Positions 17,159 to 25,426 of a DNA stretch of 64,000 nucleotides are shown here, piece after piece. Source of the stretch: Pseudovibrio sp000156235. GTDB taxonomy: Bacteria; Pseudomonadota; Alphaproteobacteria; Rhizobiales; Stappiaceae. The stretch lies in assembly GCF_000156235.1 (NCBI RefSeq), contig NZ_DS996809.1, positions 434,001-498,000 of the forward strand, given 5' to 3'. Position 1 is the first letter of the stretch; the number at the start of each line of letters is the position of its first letter. The notes beneath the pieces are model-generated. The model was not told the DNA's origin. It worked only from the letters and a program-made list of their open reading frames with translations, and did not search any database. The position numbers and the translations under genes were made by a program.

Positions 17159-18376
17159 CTAAGCAAACTCCAAGGCATCAACTTCATGCAGGATCTGCCC
17201 GATCGCAGTTTGTGGCAGAGTGAAGTGCTGATGCGCCCCGCTCATCTCGCCAATCACGGGGGCATATTCCAAACCTCTGACATGCGAGAGCCATGCATAT
17301 GCACTTTGGATGTAGTCTGCTGGAAAGATCTCCACGAGCTTACCGCCTGCCTGCGTGAAGAGCAGGTTTGTGAGGCCTGCGCCGTGCGTACCCACGATGA
17401 TCTTGGCGCTGTTGAAAAGCTTTACCTGTTCTCTGTGTGTCAGCTTGCCCGGCACCACGCTTTGGAAGCCGCGTGCTTCCAGTTGCTCGATGAGTGTTGT
17501 CTCATTGAGTATCCGCCGCGTTTTTGCGTCATCGCGTGCAATGTAGAGCTTTTGCGTGGGCGTCTTGTGCATATCGAGCCCGTAGGCTGCGAGATAGTGC
17601 GTCGCAACCATGGAGGCCGCCTGCTCGCTGGCTGGTGCCCGGAACTCACAGTTCATGGCGGGTGAGCAATGGTAGAGGGTTTTGCAGTGTATGCGTTCGT
17701 TTGTTCTGCACTCCTCCAATGTGAGGAGCGGCGTATCCTGAGCCAGAAATTCGTAAAACTCTCGCTGGAACTCCGGCAGGTCTTCTCTCTGAAGGATTTT
17801 GAGCGGAAATGTGCGTGGTTCCAGATGCTCTAACAGGAACAACAGCGGAAACGCTACATCACAGAGGAAGTGGTAGTAGTGGCGATACCCCGTCGCCATG
17901 CCGAGCATGTTGATCGCCGCAGATTGGATTGTCCGATCTTTAAGGCGCGCAAACCGCATGGTGTTGGGTGCTGCTGCTTCTATCTGGCGGTGCTGGCTTT
18001 TCAAGACCGTAGCGCCTGTGCTGCCAAGGACTAGCGTGTCAGCCAGTTTATGCAGTCTGAGCTGGGTGTGGCCTGATGGTGTGATTGGCAAAGGATAGCG
18101 ACTCTGTTCAAGCGCCCCATGTTCCGTGAAGAATGCCTGCACTTGCTGAGGTAGATCCCGGGAGCTGCGCTCATCCATGGTGAGCAGATGCTGGTGCGGA
18201 GACAGCCCCGGCGCGGCGTTATCTGGAAAATAGTTATAACGGTAGCCGATTGCGGGGAAGGTTCTGGCGAGGGTTGATTGCAGTTTGAACCTGAGCTGCC
18301 TGCTTGTTGGCATCCAACTGCGCCATTTTGGTGCTTTACGCATACCCACCTCACCCATTCTTTGCGGAGCATGCAT
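17159..18376 (-). CDS. GT61-family (DUF563) glycosyltransferase
   Basis: Protein of 405 residues with the DUF563/GT61 signature. YRHYYHFLCDVAFPLLFLLEHL (around 165-190) is the conserved YyHfl region, and VGTHGAGLTNLLFTQAGGKLVEIFP (around 330-355) is the conserved HGAGLTN motif. The N-terminus is basic with no membrane helix, so it is probably cytoplasmic. The acceptor is unknown. It is convergent with the GT11 gene, 22 bp apart. Its upstream region carries a 7-bp inverted repeat ATACTGA / TCAGTAT at 18383-18407. Confidence 0.85.
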   Translation of the reverse strand: MHAPQRMGEVGMRKAPKWRSWMPTSRQLRFKLQSTLARTFPAIGYRYNYFPDNAAPGLSPHQHLLTMDERSSRDLPQQVQAFFTEHGALEQSRYPLPITPSGHTQLRLHKLADTLVLGSTGATVLKSQHRQIEAAAPNTMRFARLKDRTIQSAAINMLGMATGYRHYYHFLCDVAFPLLFLLEHLEPRTFPLKILQREDLPEFQREFYEFLAQDTPLLTLEECRTNERIHCKTLYHCSPAMNCEFRAPASEQAASMVATHYLAAYGLDMHKTPTQKLYIARDDAKTRRILNETTLIEQLEARGFQSVVPGKLTHREQVKLFNSAKIIVGTHGAGLTNLLFTQAGGKLVEIFPADYIQSAYAWLSHVRGLEYAPVIGEMSGAHQHFTLPQTAIGQILHEVDALEFA

Positions 18377-18382
18377 GACCGT

Positions 18383-18407
18383 ATACTGACCGGGGAGTGC
18401 TCAGTAT
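18383..18407. repeat. Inverted repeat upstream of the GT61 gene
   Basis: ATACTGA (18383-18389) and TCAGTAT (18401-18407) form a perfect 7-bp dyad with an 11-bp spacer, seven bases upstream of the GT61 start. It is a possible operator or 5'-UTR hairpin. Confidence 0.35.
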
Positions 18408-18474
18408 CCACGTATTCTGATCTATCAATTCTTGAGGATGTGGTCCGGGAGATGCCATTGGAGTTCTGGCAAAG

Positions 18475-18507
18475 AAAAAGCCCGGCGTCTTTTGCAAGAG
18501 CCGGGCT
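18475..18507 (-). terminator. Terminator of the gcv operon
   Basis: 8-bp stem AGCCCGGC / GCCGGGCT with a 13-nt loop, followed by TTTTT on the minus strand, 25 bp past the gcvPB stop. Confidence 0.85.
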
Positions 18508-18531
18508 GTAAGTTTTACAGAAACCGCGTTG

Positions 18532-20121
18532 TTACGCGAGTTCTGGTTCCACCTTGGTTGGTTCTGGAGCCACCCATTTTAGGATTGGTTTACGCGCAGC
18601 GCCGGTTTCATCCAGGCGGCGGCGCGGAGCCAGGAATGGAGCACCTTCGAAGCGGTCTTTTTCGCCAGCTTTTGCACTCATCACCAGATCGCGCATGGTT
18701 GCGACGAACAGGTCCAGAGACGCGCGGCTTTCGCTTTCGGTTGGCTCGATGAGCATTGCACCACTTACGACCAGTGGGAAGTACATGGTCATCGGGTGAT
18801 AGCCTTCGTCGATCATTGCTTTTGCAAAGTCCAGCGTGGAAACGCCGGTGTCTTTGAGGAAGCTGTCGTCGAAGAGGACTTCGTGCATGCAAGGTTTGAC
18901 GCCGTATGGCAGGGTCATCAGGTCCTGCAGGCCAACGCGCACGTAGTTTGCGTTCAGCACTGCATCTTCAGATGCCTGTTTCAGGCCATCGGAACCATGG
19001 GACTGCATGTAGGAAAGTGCACGTACATACATGCCCATCTGACCGAAGAACGCGGTCATACGGCCAAATGGCTGTTCGCCTTCGTTCAGCTGGTCGTTGG
19101 TTTCTACGACTTCCAGTTCCTCACCATTCTTACGGATGAATGGAAGTGGAGCGTAAGGTGCCAGACGATCAGACAGAACAACCGGACCAGAACCTGGACC
19201 ACCACCACCGTGTGGCGTGGAGAAGGTTTTGTGCAGGTTGATGTGCATGGCGTCGATGCCGAGGTCACCCGGCTTGGCCTTACCAACAATCGCGTTGAAG
19301 TTTGCACCGTCACAGTAGAAGTAGCCACCAGCTTCATGGATTGCGTTAGCAATCTCAATCACTTCCGGTTCGAACAGACCACAGGTGTTCGGGTTGGTCA
19401 GCATGAGAGCTGCCACCTGACCTGCGTGTGCTTCGATTTTTTCGATCACAGCTTCAACAGCCACAGTGCCGTCTTCGCGTGCCGGGATGGATACAACCTT
19501 GTAGCCAACGAGTGCAGCGGTTGCCGGGTTGGTGCCGTGGGCACTTTCCGGAACCAGAACGATGGAGCGCTCTTCACCTTTGGCAGCGATTGCGTGCTTA
19601 ATGGCCATCATACCGCACTGCTCACCATGGGCACCCGCTTTCGGGCTCATTGCCACAGCGTTGGTGCCGGTGAGTTCCATCAGCCAGTCTGCGAGTTCAG
19701 AGATCAGCTCGAAAGCACCCGGAACGGTAGAGATAGGCTGCAGTGGGTGAATGTCTGCAAAGCCCGGCAGACGCGCCATCTTTTCGTTGAGGCGCGGGTT
19801 ATGCTTCATGGTACAGGAGCCCAGAGGGTACAGACCTGAGTCAATCGCATAGTTGTTGCGGGACATGCGTACATAGTGGCGCATGGTTTCCGGCTCGGAC
19901 AGAGCTGGAAGGTCTACAGGCTCGCTGCGCATGTGGTTGCCGAGGCGTGGAACGAAGTCCATCGGCTCGTCCAGATCCACACCGCAGTTGTCCATGTGGC
20001 CGATTTCAAAGATGAGCGGCTCTTCCATGTCCAGTGCGCGGTTACCAGTAAAGGTCTGGTGCGGCATTGGAGGGCCGGCTTCACCTGCGCGTGTCGGGCG
20101 TCCCTGATGGTTCATAGTCAT
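18532..20121 (-). CDS. gcvPB: Glycine dehydrogenase (decarboxylating) subunit 2
   Basis: C-terminal half of the P protein of the glycine cleavage system, which decarboxylates glycine and passes aminomethyl to GcvH. The 529 residues contain the PLP-binding lysine in HINLHKTFSTPHGGGGPGSGPV (around residue 270) and the upstream SPKAGAHGEQCGMMAI. The split alpha/beta form of the P protein occurs in Gram-positives, archaea and some alphaproteobacteria. The ATG overlaps the gcvPA stop by 4 bp, so the two subunits are probably translationally coupled. Confidence 0.96.
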   Translation of the reverse strand: MTMNHQGRPTRAGEAGPPMPHQTFTGNRALDMEEPLIFEIGHMDNCGVDLDEPMDFVPRLGNHMRSEPVDLPALSEPETMRHYVRMSRNNYAIDSGLYPLGSCTMKHNPRLNEKMARLPGFADIHPLQPISTVPGAFELISELADWLMELTGTNAVAMSPKAGAHGEQCGMMAIKHAIAAKGEERSIVLVPESAHGTNPATAALVGYKVVSIPAREDGTVAVEAVIEKIEAHAGQVAALMLTNPNTCGLFEPEVIEIANAIHEAGGYFYCDGANFNAIVGKAKPGDLGIDAMHINLHKTFSTPHGGGGPGSGPVVLSDRLAPYAPLPFIRKNGEELEVVETNDQLNEGEQPFGRMTAFFGQMGMYVRALSYMQSHGSDGLKQASEDAVLNANYVRVGLQDLMTLPYGVKPCMHEVLFDDSFLKDTGVSTLDFAKAMIDEGYHPMTMYFPLVVSGAMLIEPTESESRASLDLFVATMRDLVMSAKAGEKDRFEGAPFLAPRRRLDETGAARKPILKWVAPEPTKVEPELA

Positions 20122-21467
20122 GCCAGCACCTCCTTCAGAGCTTGCGCATAGGCTGCACGATCCTCATCGGTGTTCACTTCAGTGCTTGCAACAACGATCA
20201 GGTTGTCGATGTCACCACCGGACTTGTCCAGACGGCAGACAGGTACACCGCCCAGAACGCCTTTTGCAGCCAGTGCTTCAATCACTTCGTGTGCGTTCTT
20301 TGGTGTGCGGATGGTGAACTCGTTGAAGAATGAGGAGTTCAGCACTTCAACACCATCAATCGCGCCCAGAGCATCCGCCAGAGCGACAGCGCTCATGTGG
20401 TTGATGCGTGCAAGACGTGCGAGGCCTTTACCGCCCAGCAGGGTCATGTGGATGGTGAATGCCAGAGAACACAGACCGGAGTTGGTGCAGATGTTGGAGG
20501 TCGCTTTGTCACGACGGATGTGCTGCTCACGTGTAGAGAGGGTCAACACGAAACCGCGCTTGCCTTCCGCATCAACTGTTTCACCACAAACACGGCCCGG
20601 CATGTTGCGGATGTACTTCTGACGGGTTGCGAACAGACCAACGTAAGGGCCACCGAATGTCAGTGGGTTACCGATGGACTGGCCTTCGCCAACCACGATG
20701 TCTGCACCTTGAGCACCTGGGCTTTCCAGAAGGCCAAGGGAGACAACTTCAGTGAATACAGCAATCAGCAGCGCTTTGTGGGCATGTGCTTTTTCTGCAA
20801 TCGGCTTCAGATCAATCAGCTGACCGTAGAAGGATGGAGACTGAACCACCACACAGGAGGTTTCATCATCGATCTGAGCCAGAATGTCTTCTGTGCCCAT
20901 TGGGTCAGCAGGCAGCGCAACAACGGATGCGCCCGGAAGCTTGGCGGAAACGCCTTCAACCACTTCACGGTACTGTGGGTGCAGACCGCCGGAGAGAACC
21001 GCTTTTTTCTTGCGGGTCACGCGGTGAGCCATCAACACAGCTTCTGCGGTGCCGGTGGAACCGTCATACATGGATGCGTTAGCAACATCCATTCCGGTCA
21101 GGTTTGCGACCTGGGTCTGGAACTCAAAGAGTGCCTGAAGCGTACCTTGTGTGATTTCTGGCTGATACGGGGTGTAGCTGGTCAGAAATTCGGAACGCTG
21201 GATCAGGTGATCAACGGTAGCAGGAATGTGGTGTTTGTACGCCCCTGCCCCGACGAAGAACGGGAGTGATCCGGCACTGACATTCTTGTTTGCCATTGCA
21301 GAGAGCTGACGCTCTACCTGCATCTCGGTCTTGCGACGTGGCAAGGTTGTCAGTTCTTCAAGGCGAACGGCCTCTGGAATATCGGCAAATAGCTCATCGA
21401 TTGAGTCTACACCGATACGCGCCAGCATGTCGGCGCGGTCGTTGTCTGAAAGCGGAAGATACCGCAT
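20118..21467 (-). CDS. gcvPA: Glycine dehydrogenase (decarboxylating) subunit 1
   Basis: N-terminal half of the split P protein, 449 residues. It begins MRYLPLSDNDRADMLARIGVDSIDELF and has the conserved FVGAGAYKHHIPATVDHLIQRSEFLTSYTPYQPE block near residue 70. ANASMYDGSTGTAEAVLMAHR near 130 and GEGQSIGNPLTFGGPYVGLFA near 265 are also typical. It forms the active heterotetramer with gcvPB, with which it overlaps by 4 bp. It is preceded by about 167 bp of non-coding sequence after gcvH containing a hairpin. Confidence 0.96.
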   Translation of the reverse strand: MRYLPLSDNDRADMLARIGVDSIDELFADIPEAVRLEELTTLPRRKTEMQVERQLSAMANKNVSAGSLPFFVGAGAYKHHIPATVDHLIQRSEFLTSYTPYQPEITQGTLQALFEFQTQVANLTGMDVANASMYDGSTGTAEAVLMAHRVTRKKKAVLSGGLHPQYREVVEGVSAKLPGASVVALPADPMGTEDILAQIDDETSCVVVQSPSFYGQLIDLKPIAEKAHAHKALLIAVFTEVVSLGLLESPGAQGADIVVGEGQSIGNPLTFGGPYVGLFATRQKYIRNMPGRVCGETVDAEGKRGFVLTLSTREQHIRRDKATSNICTNSGLCSLAFTIHMTLLGGKGLARLARINHMSAVALADALGAIDGVEVLNSSFFNEFTIRTPKNAHEVIEALAAKGVLGGVPVCRLDKSGGDIDNLIVVASTEVNTDEDRAAYAQALKEVLA

Positions 21468-21531
21468 GTTCCCTCTCCATCAGATTGTCTGATGCACATT
21501 GCAGCAAAAGCAAATAGGGCTTCTGCCATTT

Positions 21532-21560
21532 CCTGCCATGAGGTTGCCCGACATGGCAGG
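21532..21560 (-). repeat. Intercistronic inverted repeat between gcvH and gcvPA
   Basis: CCTGCCATG and CATGGCAGG form a perfect 9-bp stem with an 11-nt loop and no U tract. It may protect or process the mRNA. A second, weaker dyad CCGAAAA / TTTTCGG lies at 21597-21620 just after the gcvH stop. Confidence 0.5.
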
Positions 21561-21634
21561 GGCTGAACGGCTTTTGGCTTATTGCGTATTCTTATTCCGA
21601 AAACCGGTCGGGCTTTTCGGGAGTACGCTTTGCC

Positions 21635-22006
21635 TTAAAGCGTTTCTACAAATGCTTTGTAATCAGCTTCGCTCATCAGGGCTTCAAGCTGTGCAGCATT
21701 CCCGAGCTTCATTTTGAAGAACCATGCAGCGCCCTCTGGGTCTTCGTTTACCTTTGCAGGCTCATCAACAAGAAGCTCGTTGCCTTCTGTGATCTCGCCA
21801 TCCAGCGGTGCATATACTTCGGATGCAGCTTTCACGGATTCCACGACGGCTACTTCATCATCCTGAGCAACGGTTTTGCCGTTCTCTGGAAGTTCGACGA
21901 ACACAACATCGCCCAGCTGGCTCTGTGCGAACTCAGTAATGCCGACGGTTGCTACGTCTCCCTCAACCTTCAGCCACTCGTGGTCTTTTGTGAAATATGT
22001 GCTCAT
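21635..22006 (-). CDS. gcvH: Glycine cleavage system H protein
   Basis: Lipoyl carrier of 123 residues that shuttles the aminomethyl group between P, T and L proteins. The lipoylation site is Lys59 in VVESVKAASEVYAPLDGEI. The fold starts with TYFTKDHEWLKVEGDVATVGIT. It is the second gene of the gcvT-H-PA-PB operon, 69 bp after gcvT. Confidence 0.97.
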   Translation of the reverse strand: MSTYFTKDHEWLKVEGDVATVGITEFAQSQLGDVVFVELPENGKTVAQDDEVAVVESVKAASEVYAPLDGEITEGNELLVDEPAKVNEDPEGAAWFFKMKLGNAAQLEALMSEADYKAFVETL

Positions 22007-22075
22007 TTAAGCGTTCCCTACACTGTCGTTTGTCGATTGAAATGTGATTGGGGCAGCCCGCTGCCCTCACCGGAA

Positions 22076-23218
22076 TTATTTTGGTTTGCGGTAGTAGCGC
22101 TGTGCTACAAACGGCATCTCAGCTACCTTGGCTTTGAGTGCGCGGCCACGGACCACAAGCTCAACTTCTGTGCCAATTTCTGCCAGTTTGGATGGGACAT
22201 AACCCATCGCCACCGGCGCGCCGAGTGTTGGGCCAAAACCACCTGATGTGACGCGGCCAATAACTTCTTCTGAACCCGGCACGCGGATTTCTGCGCCTTC
22301 ACGTGCCGGAGCACGGCCATCAAGCAGCAGACCCACGCGGAGATTTTCGGTGCCTTCAGCCAACTGCTTGAGCACACGCTCACCACCTGGGAAGTCGCCT
22401 GCTTCTTTGCGGCGCTTCTGCATGCAGAAGGTGATGTTGCCTTCAACAGGTGTGGTATTTTCGTCGATGTCGTGACCATAGAGGCAAAGGCCAGCTTCAA
22501 GGCGCAGACTGTCGCGTGCTCCAAGGCCGATTGGTTCTACACGCTCATCAGCGAGCAGTGCTTTTGCGACAGCTTCAGCCGCGCCAGCAGGAATGGAAAT
22601 TTCGTAACCGTCTTCACCTGTGTAACCGGAACGGGACGCAATCACGGAAATGCCGTCGAACTCAAGTGGACGCGCTTCCATGAAGCCCATCTCAGCAGCT
22701 TCCGGTGCATGCAGGGCCATCACTTCAGCGGCTTTCGGGCCCTGAATTGCGATGAGTGCACGGTCTTCAACGATCTCAAGTTTCACGTTGTCCGGCAGAG
22801 CAGCTGCGATGATTTTGTAATCGTTGTCTTTACATGCTGCGTTGACAACAAGCATCAGACGTCCGTCGTCTTCAGCCGCAAGCGGGCGAGACACCATGAG
22901 GTCATCGATGATGCAACCGTTATCGTTGAGCAGAACTGTGTAGCGCTGTTTGCCCGGCTTCAGTTCCTTCATGTTGGATGGAACGAGCGTTTCCAATGCA
23001 GCAGCAGTGGTTGCGTGGTCAGGGCCTACGAGCCAAGCCTGTCCCATGTGGGACACGTCAAAAAGGCCTGCGCTTTCACGGGTGAAGAGGTGTTCTTTCA
23101 TAACGCCGAGCGGGTATTGTACCGGCATATCATAGCCAGCGAACGGCACCATTTTAGCGCCAAGCTCGGTGTGTAGATCGAAAAGCGGTGTTTTCAGCAG
23201 GTCTGTAGCTTCAGCCAT
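22076..23218 (-). CDS. gcvT: Glycine cleavage system T protein (aminomethyltransferase)
   Basis: Tetrahydrofolate-dependent aminomethyltransferase of 380 residues that releases ammonia and makes methylene-THF. It begins TPLFDLHTELGAKMVPFAGYDMPVQY, with the catalytic DVSHMGQ at about residue 55. SRSGYTGEDGYEI and LGARDSLRLEAGLCLYGHDI lie in the middle domain, and GRVTSGGFGPTLGAPVAMGYV in the C-terminal barrel. It is the first gene after the glycine riboswitch. The ATG has AGGGGA as its ribosome site. Confidence 0.97.
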   Translation of the reverse strand: MAEATDLLKTPLFDLHTELGAKMVPFAGYDMPVQYPLGVMKEHLFTRESAGLFDVSHMGQAWLVGPDHATTAAALETLVPSNMKELKPGKQRYTVLLNDNGCIIDDLMVSRPLAAEDDGRLMLVVNAACKDNDYKIIAAALPDNVKLEIVEDRALIAIQGPKAAEVMALHAPEAAEMGFMEARPLEFDGISVIASRSGYTGEDGYEISIPAGAAEAVAKALLADERVEPIGLGARDSLRLEAGLCLYGHDIDENTTPVEGNITFCMQKRRKEAGDFPGGERVLKQLAEGTENLRVGLLLDGRAPAREGAEIRVPGSEEVIGRVTSGGFGPTLGAPVAMGYVPSKLAEIGTEVELVVRGRALKAKVAEMPFVAQRYYRKPK

Positions 23219-23236
23219 ATGGTCCCCTCAGACAGT

Positions 23237-23282
23237 GGCGTACACGTCAAAGACCATTCCCTGTGGAATGATCAAGTACGCC
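23237..23282 (-). promoter_or_regulatory. Possible expression platform of the glycine riboswitch
   Basis: On the minus strand GGCGTAC (23282-23276) pairs with GTACGCC (23243-23237). These enclose an inner 9-bp stem GATCATTCC / GGAATGGTC (23273-23252, one G-U pair). The 5' arm overlaps the closing strand of aptamer 2, so the two structures may compete. The gcvT ribosome site follows about 10 bases downstream. Confidence 0.45.
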
Positions 23283-23500
23283 CCCTCTGTCTCGAGAACC
23301 TGAGAGATTTCCCGCACTGGCAGCTACAAAAACCAGAGCGATTACTCCTTCGGTGAGAGCCTTAACGTGCGATCCATACGGATAGCGCGCTCGGCACTGC
23401 TTTCCAGAGTGTTGCTTACTATGCGGTCCTTTTGCCTGAGAGTTTCCGGGGCGGTTGCTCCTTCGGCGATAACCCAATGGGTGGCTTATTCTCTCCCGCA
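23276..23500 (-). ncRNA. Tandem glycine riboswitch
   Basis: Both aptamers show the conserved glycine riboswitch cores on the minus strand. Aptamer 1 has GGGAGAG at 23497, then CGCCGAAGGAGCAA and AAACTCTCAGGCAAAAGGAC. Aptamer 2 has CACCGAAGGAGTAA, then AAATCTCTCAGGTT and ACAGAGGGGG ending near 23279. The linker contains the usual ACTCTGGA segment. It sits directly before gcvT and is expected to turn the glycine cleavage operon on when glycine is high. Confidence 0.95.
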
Positions 23501-23630
23501 CAGCTCTGCACTCGCCAGCCCTCCTCTCAGAACCGGCGAATGTATTCCTTCTCAACGGCTGCAACGTGCCCCTGAGAAAGGCTGGCGCGACACTATGACG
23601 CCAAGCTGTGAACCCTTACTAACCTATTTT

Positions 23631-24218
23631 TTACTTTTCGTCGAATCCAAAGACGACATTTTGTCCCGGTTCATTCGGAAGAATAATATTTTCTTCCACA
23701 AATGCCCATGTCGCAGACGGCGATCCGGCCCCTAAAGTGACAGGAACGCTGAAGAGTTTGGAGTAGATTGTTTTTTCTCCGCCATCCACATCTTGTGTGA
23801 CTGCTACACGCACAGGAAGCAGTACTTCGCCCCCTTTCCACGTCGGACCAGGGGTAATTGTACCTGCGATACCCAGTTTCATCGCTGAGTTCTGGCCTGA
23901 CTTTTTACAGGTGCGTGCCCAATCGGTGATGATTGCCTGATAGCTGAGATTCTCAGGTGTCTTCTCTTTGCCGCGTGGGTATTTGGTCAGGATGGTTGTT
24001 CCTGAAAGTTCCTGCAAGGCGGGACATAAGGCGGGAGCCTGAAGCACGGACAGATCAAAGGTCTTCTCTGTTGCAGGCGGATTTGCTGAAGAAGATTCCA
24101 GCTCAGCATCTGATGACATGAAGCTTCCGCAGCCTGCCAGAGATGCACCGATTGCTGCCAGAAGAATTGCCCGTCCTGTGTTTTTGAGCAGTGATTTTGC
24201 CAATAAATTGCCCACCAT
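23631..24218 (-). CDS. Putative lipoprotein of unknown function
   Basis: Protein of 195 residues with a lipoprotein signal: a charged start, a hydrophobic core AILLAAIGASLAGC and lipobox LAGC with Cys30. A low-complexity Ser/Ala/Pro linker follows (residues 33-52), then a domain with two further Cys (ALCPALQEL and RTCKKSG) and a beta-rich C-terminus. I do not recognise a named family. It lies between the gcv leader and the divergent ispH. Confidence 0.7.
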   Translation of the reverse strand: MVGNLLAKSLLKNTGRAILLAAIGASLAGCGSFMSSDAELESSSANPPATEKTFDLSVLQAPALCPALQELSGTTILTKYPRGKEKTPENLSYQAIITDWARTCKKSGQNSAMKLGIAGTITPGPTWKGGEVLLPVRVAVTQDVDGGEKTIYSKLFSVPVTLGAGSPSATWAFVEENIILPNEPGQNVVFGFDEK

Positions 24219-24428
24219 ACGAATCCCAAATTTATCTGCAGTTTTTGTTTCTATATCAGCCGCAAACGCAAATGGCGAGATACATCAGTCACCTGAAACA
24301 CATTGGAGGAAGCTGACAGGCTGAATATTGGAGAAAATCAGCGCTTGATGCCCGATTAAAAACTCTTTTTCTTGACAGAGACAGCCAACATCCTTCAATT
24401 GCTCAAAGTCAAAATTCAGGAATACATC

Positions 24429-25424
24429 ATGCAGGTTACGCCCTCCCCGAAGGCACCGGTCAAAATTTTACTTTGCGCTCCACGCGGCTTTTGTGCCGGT
24501 GTTGACCGCGCGATTCAGATCGTGGACCTCGCTCTGGAGAAGTATGGCGCTCCTGTTTATGTGCGCCACGAGATCGTTCACAACAAGTATGTTGTTGAGG
24601 GCCTGCGCAACAAAGGTGCTGTTTTTGTTGAGGAATTGGATGAGATCCCGGTTGATGACCGTCCTGTGATTTTCTCTGCTCACGGCGTGCCGAAGTCCGT
24701 TCCGGAGGCTGCACGCCTGCGTAATCTTTTCTTCCTTGATGCGACCTGTCCGCTGGTTTCCAAGGTGCATAAAGAAGCAATTTTGCATGACAGACGCGAG
24801 CGTGAAATTCTTCTGATCGGTCACAAAGGCCATCCGGAAGTCGTTGGCACAATGGGTCAGTTGCCGCGTGGGCGTGTCTCTCTGATTGAGACTGCGGAAG
24901 ATGCACGCGCATTTGAGCCAAAGACAAATCGTCAGCTGGCCTGGATTTCACAGACCACACTTTCTGTTGATGACACCAAAGAGATCGTCGAAATCCTTGA
25001 AGAGCGCTTCCCGACTATTGCGAAGCCGCACAAGGATGACATTTGTTATGCGACCACCAATCGTCAGCATGCGGTGAAGGAAATTGCGCCTAAATGCGAT
25101 GCGATGATTGTTGTTGGTGCGCCGAACTCCTCCAACTCCAAGCGTCTGCGTGAAGTTGGTGAGCGGGCTGGTTGCGAAAAGGCATTCCTGATCCAGCGCG
25201 CCTCCGAGATTTTCTGGGGTGACTTTGAAGGTGTGAAGACCATTGGCATCACTGCCGGTGCGTCTGCTCCTGAGATCCTCGTTGAAGAAATTGTTGAAGC
25301 CTTCCGTGAGCATTTTGATGTGACACTGGAAACCGTTACAACTGCTGAAGAAGACATTTCATTCAATCTACCGAAAGAGTTACGGGCTGCTCCTGCACCT
25401 AGCGGAACAAGCGCGGCAGAATAG
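24429..25424 (+). CDS. ispH: 4-hydroxy-3-methylbut-2-enyl diphosphate reductase
   Basis: Last enzyme of the MEP isoprenoid pathway, making IPP and DMAPP. It is an iron-sulfur protein with the three conserved cysteines in APRGFCAGVDRAIQIVDLAL, DATCPLVSKVH and DDICYATTNRQ. Other conserved parts are the HEIVHN and SAHGVPKSV loops. The ATG at 24429 has AGGA eight bases upstream and starts the protein where homologues start. The frame is open to a TTG at 24372. It is the first gene of an ispH-thrB-rnhA operon, with 2 bp to thrB. Confidence 0.97.
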   Translation: MQVTPSPKAPVKILLCAPRGFCAGVDRAIQIVDLALEKYGAPVYVRHEIVHNKYVVEGLRNKGAVFVEELDEIPVDDRPVIFSAHGVPKSVPEAARLRNLFFLDATCPLVSKVHKEAILHDRREREILLIGHKGHPEVVGTMGQLPRGRVSLIETAEDARAFEPKTNRQLAWISQTTLSVDDTKEIVEILEERFPTIAKPHKDDICYATTNRQHAVKEIAPKCDAMIVVGAPNSSNSKRLREVGERAGCEKAFLIQRASEIFWGDFEGVKTIGITAGASAPEILVEEIVEAFREHFDVTLETVTTAEEDISFNLPKELRAAPAPSGTSAAE

Positions 25425-25426
25425 TT

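Noticed and set aside
18796..21269. Plus-strand open frames of up to 347 codons opposite gcvPB and gcvPA
   Set aside because: Antisense to highly conserved genes, with no recognisable domain, no ribosome sites and His/Cys-rich composition typical of shadows.
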